Assembly: GCF_000284315.1 (NCBI RefSeq)
Contig: NC_017094.1
Span: 465,486 to 529,485 of the forward strand
Source of the DNA: Leptospirillum ferrooxidans C2-3
GTDB taxonomy: Bacteria > Nitrospirota > Leptospirillia > Leptospirillales > Leptospirillaceae
DNA length: 64,000 nucleotides
Direction of reading: 5' to 3'
Shown: positions 59,646 to 64,000 of the stretch, in pieces
Layout: each line of letters opens with the position of its first letter
Position numbering within the stretch: the first letter of the stretch is position 1
Program-made: the position numbers and the translations under genes
Notes under the pieces: generated by a model
The model's database searches: none
What the model saw: the letters and a program-made list of their open reading frames with translations, nothing else
What the model was told of the DNA's origin: nothing

Positions 59646-60275
59646 TTATTGGGGCCACACGCGAAGATCTGTTTCTTTTGCGGCAATATATCGGTAATAG
59701 TCGCTGGCGTCTTTTTTATTCTGGACCTTTCTATTGATTACTCCTGCCACGTAGTCCACAAGCTGTAGTAAATTATTGGATTTTGACGACTGCATCTTCA
59801 CTTTTTTAATCAGCCGGTGGTCAGGATCTGTTATCTTCCGTTTGAGATATTTTGCAAGTTCACATTGGAATGTATCTGAGCCACACGCATCGATTACAAC
59901 AATCGTATCCGATAAATACGGTTTGGAGTTCTCAAATACCGTCCCGCATGTAAATTTGTAGAGGGAGGATTTCACTTGGAACCCTGGCCCCCAAAGGTTC
60001 GGAGAGGATTTATTCAGGGAAAATCCAAGATATTGGAAATTGTAGGAGGCAGTAGCTTCAAGAAACTTCCGGCGGATTCGGTCTGAGTTGGATTGAAAGT
60101 GAAACTCATATGTGGAAGGCAAATTCAGTTCTGCTCTGAGCTGATTAATTCTTTGATCACAGCTTTCAGCCTCGGAATGCTCTTCAAAAAGAACCAATGC
60201 AACGGTGAAATAGAGGCTTGACCCCCGGTCTGTTTTAAGGCCCGTGTCTCCAGTTTCGTCAACAAATGCCAGCAA
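59646..60275 (-). CDS. DUF3800 domain protein
   Basis: The 209-residue protein begins MLAFVDETGDTGLKTDRGSS, the DUF3800 signature with acidic residues arranged as in RNase H-like folds, and keeps the later VVIDACGSDTF and NNLLQLVDYVAGVINRK motifs. Members are common in phages, plasmids and defence islands; a nuclease role is suspected but not shown. It points left, opposite to its neighbours. Confidence 0.88.
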   Translation of the reverse strand: MLAFVDETGDTGLKTDRGSSLYFTVALVLFEEHSEAESCDQRINQLRAELNLPSTYEFHFQSNSDRIRRKFLEATASYNFQYLGFSLNKSSPNLWGPGFQVKSSLYKFTCGTVFENSKPYLSDTIVVIDACGSDTFQCELAKYLKRKITDPDHRLIKKVKMQSSKSNNLLQLVDYVAGVINRKVQNKKDASDYYRYIAAKETDLRVWPQ

Positions 60276-60467
60276 CAGAATTCCCTCGATAAAACATCGG
60301 ACTTTTTTTCAAAATCCCCACTCTTCCGATTAGACATCCCCCATTGACTCCAAATTATGATTTAACCAGCCGGAGGTTGGCAGAGACGAAATACTGTGAG
60401 TTCTGAGATGCTGCGTTATATCCCTGAAACTAATTTATCCGTATCGCTCTTGCACTCTTTGTCAACC

Positions 60468-61121
60468 TCAACCGACCTCCCTTCCGACCCAAACGACCAC
60501 TCCACAGATCGTGAAGTCCTTTCCTTCCAGAGGAAGAACGGGATAGCGATCGTTGACAGGATGAAGAAACCAGCGCGGACCATCGATCTTGAGCCGTTTG
60601 AAGGTTGCCTCCATCTCGCCATTCAAGCGGACCACAACATCTGAGTTATGCCTGGGTTCCTTATCCGGATCCACGATGACGATGGATCCATCTGGATAGT
60701 CGGGATCCATCGAATCTCCCTTGACCCGAAGGGCGAAGGAATGAGGCCCGCATTTAGACGGGCACGGAATCATTTCTTCAGCATGCCCGGGAGGGTAGTT
60801 GTCTGGAATTGCACACCAATTTCCTGCCTGCACCCAAGAGATGAGCGGGACAGTTTTAATTTCAGTGGGGATAACTAAGGAGACAACATTCGAATCTTTT
60901 TGGGAGAGTCCTGATAATTCCACGGAAGCTCCAAATTCGAGCCATTCTGGAGAGCACTTAATTTCTTCGGCCAGTCTTTTTATCTTATCTCGTGACGGTT
61001 TATTTCGCCCAGTAAGCCAGTACTGGATGGTGGTAATACTCACCCCCATCTTACCCTTTAAGGCTTTCTGTTCAATCCCAGCCTTTTTCATTGCTTCACG
61101 AAGTCTATCTTTAAATTCCAT
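60468..61121 (-). CDS. LexA/CI-type phage repressor
   Basis: The 217-residue protein has an XRE helix-turn-helix (EQKALKGKMGVSITTIQYWL, about residues 17-36) and an S24 peptidase-like C-terminal domain. The self-cleavage site is Ala-Gly in SWVQAGNW, the catalytic Ser is in VKGDSMDPDYPDGS and the Lys in ATFKRL, so RecA-triggered cleavage and SOS induction are expected. The start at 61121 (MEFKDRL) fits the helix-turn-helix placement; the longer frame runs through the operator region. The transcript may begin at or very near this ATG. Confidence 0.92.
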   Translation of the reverse strand: MEFKDRLREAMKKAGIEQKALKGKMGVSITTIQYWLTGRNKPSRDKIKRLAEEIKCSPEWLEFGASVELSGLSQKDSNVVSLVIPTEIKTVPLISWVQAGNWCAIPDNYPPGHAEEMIPCPSKCGPHSFALRVKGDSMDPDYPDGSIVIVDPDKEPRHNSDVVVRLNGEMEATFKRLKIDGPRWFLHPVNDRYPVLPLEGKDFTICGVVVWVGREVG

Positions 61122-61206
61122 AATTAGCATGTTACAGCCAAATGTTGAATCGAACAATTCAACTCCTTGTTGACTTAGTTTAACATTTTGTTGTATGTTT
61201 TCATCC
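61122..61206. promoter_or_regulatory. Divergent repressor/Cro control region with operators
   Basis: Rightward TTGACT (61170-61175) and TATGTT (61194-61199) are 18 bases apart. Operator-like AACA-N3-TGTT lies at 61182-61192 in the spacer, with a degenerate copy AACT-N3-TGTT at 61161-61171. An inverted repeat GTTGAAT...ATTCAAC (61144-61163) may be a third site. The block from TTGTTGACT to TTTTGTTGTAT matches the leftward promoter at 55.44 kb almost base for base, with one base of spacing difference. Confidence 0.85.
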
Positions 61207-61563
61207 ATGAAAACCCTCTCTTCTGTCCAAGAAATCATTTCCTATTTTGGAAACCAATCAGAGATGGCCCGTCGACTGTCCATTAGCCCGCAGGCTATTC
61301 AGCGCTGGGTCTCCACCAATCATCTTCCAGTGAGGCGAGCGATCCAGATTGAGCGGCTAACGGAAGGAAAGATCTTGTTTAATGAAATCATCCATCTGAC
61401 CGGTATTGGAGAAGTCGCTGAAATCACAACTCCCATTGTGCCCGAACCCATTTCCACAAAGCCCCCTGAAATGTCCGGGGTAGCCGAGGACAGAAGAGGT
61501 GTGTTGCGCCGAAATAGCGACAAGGGGCGGCGGGAGAATCCTCGGCAAAGTGGCAATAAATGA
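61207..61563 (+). CDS. Cro-like DNA-binding protein (YdaS type)
   Basis: The 118-residue protein has a helix-turn-helix NQSEMARRLSISPQAIQRWV (about residues 16-35) in the YdaS/Cro style, with RRAIQIERLTEGKI after it. It is divergent from the repressor, as Cro is in lambda-like phages. The first ATG (61195) overlaps the predicted -10 box, so the ATG at 61207, about seven bases after it, is the likely start; the mRNA would then have little or no leader. Confidence 0.85.
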   Translation: MKTLSSVQEIISYFGNQSEMARRLSISPQAIQRWVSTNHLPVRRAIQIERLTEGKILFNEIIHLTGIGEVAEITTPIVPEPISTKPPEMSGVAEDRRGVLRRNSDKGRRENPRQSGNK

Positions 61564-61685
61564 ATCAGCCATCTTTACGTTCTCACTCCGCCTGAATAAT
61601 TCGTGGGATTATAACCTTTTTTCGGAGGATTAGAGTGAAAAATGGTGCTCATAACAGGATTTTCCAAATCATGAGGAATTTATAG

Positions 61686-61820
61686 ATGGATTCCAAGGAA
61701 CCGGAACGATTCTCCTGGATTGATGATCCCTCAATTGTGGTCAGACATTACGGATCGATTGCCGTTTGCAACGAAGCCCGCTCAGTGGCTTGGTTACTGA
61801 GACTGGGAGAGAGCGAATGA
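61686..61820 (+). CDS. Small phage protein, 44 residues
   Basis: The frame MDSKEPERFSWIDDPSIVVR ... AWLLRLGESE is compact and protein-like, and its stop overlaps the next start (ATGA). It has no strong ribosome site. The family is unknown; it lies where lambda-like phages keep small early genes. Confidence 0.55.
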   Translation: MDSKEPERFSWIDDPSIVVRHYGSIAVCNEARSVAWLLRLGESE

Positions 61821-62227
61821 AAAAAAACTTGGCAATCTCTTTGGCGCTCATGGGACTCGTCGGCTTTCTTCCCGATCTGGCGATGTCAGCCGGAATGGGA
61901 TGGAATCCGGGGATCTACAGGATTCACATTGATGGGATCGTCTATGGAACTCCATGGCACATGTTGATTTCGACAAAACTCGACAAGAAAACGTCTTTTG
62001 ATTCCGTCTCCGTTTTATCGACTGAAACTTCACCCAGCATGCCGTTCAAGATTGGTCCCCATTGGTCAGGAGTTCGTGGATGGGTGAAGGTGGAAAAGGA
62101 TGGTCTCCATTATTTTATCCGTACAAAAAAAGATTTTTATGCTCAACCGGAACACTTTCGCGGAATGCTGGACTGTGTGAAAGATTCCTATAAATGCATC
62201 GTCAAGTTTTCAACCGATTCGCCTTGA
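61817..62227 (+). CDS. Exported hypothetical protein
   Basis: The 136-residue protein has a signal peptide (MKKNLAISLALMGLVGFLPD, cleavage after AMSAG) and a small beta-rich mature domain with two cysteines (MLDCVKDSYKCIVKF) that can form a disulfide. No family recognised. The C-terminal end overlaps the convergent lipoprotein gene by 26 bases. Confidence 0.7.
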   Translation: MKKNLAISLALMGLVGFLPDLAMSAGMGWNPGIYRIHIDGIVYGTPWHMLISTKLDKKTSFDSVSVLSTETSPSMPFKIGPHWSGVRGWVKVEKDGLHYFIRTKKDFYAQPEHFRGMLDCVKDSYKCIVKFSTDSP

Positions 62228-62642
62228 TGAGCATTTGCAGGTTTTTGGAAGGATCCCTGAATATCACCGACCAGCGATCGATCTGCAATGTTCCATGAAA
62301 CTCAGGGAAAGATTGTCCATCATAAGAAAGGCGTCCGGCATATTTGATCTCGTTTCTACACTTTTCGACGTGGTACATGACGAAGGAAGTGCTGCCGACA
62401 TTCACCATGATCGAACTTGAAGGCCACTGGAATCCTTGAGGCAATCCTTTTGGAGAAGAACCAAAAGCTCCGGATACCAATGGTGAATTTTTAAAGACAA
62501 CGGTCGATCCAATCACCTCTTTGAAGGAAAAGAGGATGCGGTCGGCTCTGGAAACGTCTCGACATCCTGACCCGATCGTCGCACATCCGGCGAAGAGAGT
62601 GAGACCGGACAGAGCAAGAAAGAATCCGATCTTGGATCTCAC
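62202..62642 (-). CDS. Lipoprotein carried by the element
   Basis: The 146-residue protein has signal FFLALSGLTLFAGC with a clear lipobox. The start is the GTG at 62642 because AGGAGG lies six bases upstream; a TTG six bases earlier is less likely. The mature part is beta-rich (SSIMVNVGSTSFVMYHVEKC). Together with the exported protein opposite it may change the host envelope, for example in superinfection exclusion, but that is a guess. Confidence 0.72.
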   Translation of the reverse strand: MRSKIGFFLALSGLTLFAGCATIGSGCRDVSRADRILFSFKEVIGSTVVFKNSPLVSGAFGSSPKGLPQGFQWPSSSIMVNVGSTSFVMYHVEKCRNEIKYAGRLSYDGQSFPEFHGTLQIDRWSVIFRDPSKNLQMLIKANRLKT

Positions 62643-62733
62643 AAACAACCTCCTTTAGAAGTAGGGGGGAAGGGAAATACAACCATGACAATCTACCAGA
62701 ATTCCAGAGCAGTGCCCATGTACGGAGGATGAG

Positions 62734-63129
62734 ATGAAAGAGAAATTCGACTGCAATAATGACTCTTCGGTTTCAAACGAATCAAAAATCCAGAAATCTT
62801 ACCTTATAAAAGGATTGTTTGTCTGGGATCGGGAGGGCTCCGGGCCGGAGTTAACAAATATTCCGGACTTCGATATCATGATGTATCAGGAACTCCTTTG
62901 TGTGTACTATCAGACAGAATCACCTCTTCCATTCGACCTTGGCAATCTCATGAACCAGATTGAAGGTCGTGTCAGCTGTATATATGGGAAACACACGCTC
63001 AGAGAATATCGACGCCTCGTCCGGGTCCTCTCCCGATTTTTCGTTGCGATCGATCAGGGGTACGTTCCCCGCTATCCTCACAGCCGTTTCATCAATCCGG
63101 AAACGGATATGAAAGAGGAGGAGAACTGA
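62734..63129 (+). CDS. Hypothetical early phage protein
   Basis: The 131-residue protein begins MKEKFDCNNDSSVSNESKIQ and becomes helical (DFDIMMYQELLCVYYQTESP; HTLREYRRLVRVLSRFFVAI). Its place just before the replication gene, with TGATG overlap, suggests a role in replication start, as seen for DUF1376-like proteins, but the motif match is weak. Confidence 0.6.
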   Translation: MKEKFDCNNDSSVSNESKIQKSYLIKGLFVWDREGSGPELTNIPDFDIMMYQELLCVYYQTESPLPFDLGNLMNQIEGRVSCIYGKHTLREYRRLVRVLSRFFVAIDQGYVPRYPHSRFINPETDMKEEEN

Positions 63130-64000
63130 TGCGGACCTATGCCAAAATTTCCCCCCAATTCTGGATCGGACAAACGGGAAAAAAACTCCGCAAAACGGGT
63201 CCAGAAGCTCAGCTTGTCGCGTTGTACCTGCTCACGAATCCCCATGCGAATATGCTTGGTGTCTACCATCTCCCGGTCGCCTATATGGCGCACGATCTGG
63301 GATGCGAGGTCGGAGTAGCGATGAAGGGGCTTTCGGGATGCGCCGATGCCGGTTTCTGCAATTATGACGAAGCGACTGAAACCGTCTGGATCTACGAAAT
63401 GGCCAGGTTTCAGATCGGGGATTCCCTGAAGTCCGCCGATAACCGGGTCGCCGGAATTCAAAAGGAGTACGACGATCTACACGAAAATCCCTTTCTCCAA
63501 GGGTTCTTTGAAAAGTATGGAAGTGCTTTTTGTCTCACAAATTCAAGGGACTTTGAAGCCCCTTCGGAGGTCCTTCGAAGCCACTTCAAAGGGGTTCTGA
63601 AGGGCGATCAATCCCCTCTTGAACCCCCTTCAGAGGGAGAAAAGAAGGCGATTGTCCATTTGCGGGAAGACGGATCGGAGGAGAAAGGATCGTTTCCTTT
63701 GAAAACGCCTCCAGTCATGGCTGAAGCAAGGGGCTTCGAAGCCCCTTCGGAGGCCCTTCGAAGCCAAGAACAAGAACAGGAACAAGAACAGGAACAAGAA
63801 CAGGAACAAGATTTAAAAACTTTTGCTCCGAGCGATTTTTCCAAAAGCGAAAAATCCTCGAAGCCGGAAACCGATGAAAAACCCGGTAGTCATTCCGGAG
63901 AACCGCAGAAAGACCCCTCATCGCCGCTTCTGGACGGAACTACGACCCTTCTCCCCCATCAGCGCATTCGGCTTGATGCAGTGTCCATTCACTGGAAAGG
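63129..64000 (+). CDS. Phage replication protein (O-like), 5' part, cut by the window edge
   Basis: The frame starts at ATG 63129 overlapping the preceding stop and stays open to the edge. Residues 1-125 (KISPQFWIGQTGKKLRKTGP; EAQLVALYLLTNPHANMLGV; VWIYEMARFQIGD) match the N-terminal domain of phage replication-initiation proteins. A low-complexity region follows, with FEAPSE(V/A)LRS segments and a Glu-Gln repeat. In lambda-like phages the origin lies inside this gene, and direct repeats are indeed found here (63553-63825). Confidence 0.75.
   Translation, partial: MRTYAKISPQFWIGQTGKKLRKTGPEAQLVALYLLTNPHANMLGVYHLPVAYMAHDLGCEVGVAMKGLSGCADAGFCNYDEATETVWIYEMARFQIGDSLKSADNRVAGIQKEYDDLHENPFLQGFFEKYGSAFCLTNSRDFEAPSEVLRSHFKGVLKGDQSPLEPPSEGEKKAIVHLREDGSEEKGSFPLKTPPVMAEARGFEAPSEALRSQEQEQEQEQEQEQEQDLKTFAPSDFSKSEKSSKPETDEKPGSHSGEPQKDPSSPLLDGTTTLLPHQRIRLDAVSIHWK
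63553..63825. repeat. Direct repeats inside the replication gene, candidate origin
   Basis: Three copies of a 18-19 base unit like TTGAAGCCCCTTCGGAGG lie at 63553-63570, 63619-63636 and 63735-63753. A tandem GAACAG/GAACAA tract follows at 63765-63811, then a short AT-rich run (ATTTAAAAACTTTT). Iterons plus an AT-rich flank inside an O-like gene is the layout of the lambda origin. Confidence 0.55.

Noticed and set aside
63765-63811. The GAACAG tandem tract as a CRISPR-like array
   Set aside because: Units are six to twelve bases with no spacers and stay in frame within a coding region.

Overview
The window looks like the chromosome of a Leptospirillum-type bacterium (Nitrospirota). This is an inference from gene content, roughly 50 % GC and protein style, not a sequence match. 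It carries a nitrate-assimilation operon under an apparent sigma-54 promoter, a type IVb pilus operon, ordinary housekeeping and envelope genes, and, from a tRNA-Lys gene at 51.1 kb to the right edge, an integrated phage-like element.

Left region (1-12.6 kb). An IS3-family element (25-1699) lies beside a leftward run of eleven tightly packed or overlapping genes (12295 down to 1820). In transcription order these are: a sulfite-oxidase-family molybdoprotein fused to a NifI2-like PII domain; a NifI1-like PII protein; a NarK-type nitrate/nitrite transporter; a NirB-NirA fusion nitrite reductase; a second NifI1-like PII protein; then moaA, moaD, moaE, moeA, moaC and mogA. A good -24/-12 promoter (12371-12386) and two mirrored upstream sites (12442-12484) precede it. 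No NasA/NarB-type nitrate reductase and no mobA is present, so the molybdoprotein-PII fusion is the best local candidate for the nitrate-reducing step. This is the most novel system in the window.

Middle region (12.8-51 kb). A DcaP-like porin is divergent from the nitrate operon. It is followed by a lone TnpB gene, an orphan PstS-like protein, a decayed HigB toxin with an intact HigA, a GGDEF-GGDEF-EAL protein, MsrA, a zinc alcohol dehydrogenase, an MscS channel, a methyltransferase and two lipoproteins. Next comes an R64-like type IVb pilus operon: two prepilins, a PilT-type ATPase, PilO2-, PilO- and PilP-like proteins, a lipoprotein secretin, an assembly ATPase, a GspF-type membrane protein, a PilV-like adhesin pilin and three surface proteins (27.1-40.6 kb). 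Then follow a DUF202 protein, a chemoreceptor, a YvlD-like protein, GlmM, a short ComEC, an orphan Mod-type methyltransferase, lipoproteins and a NuoE-NuoF fusion.

Right region (51.1-64 kb). tRNA-Lys is followed by an inward-pointing tyrosine integrase, an excisionase-like gene, a chain of small (often cysteine-rich) genes and a tRNA-Ser, all leftward from a strong promoter at 55.44 kb. That promoter and the rightward Cro-type promoter at 61.2 kb share almost the same 30-base sequence, with AACA-N3-TGTT sites in both, so one LexA/CI-like repressor (60468-61121) probably controls both. Between them lie cargo genes, including a complete fliM and a HigBA pair. To the right is a replication gene with internal direct repeats that may be the phage origin, cut by the window edge.
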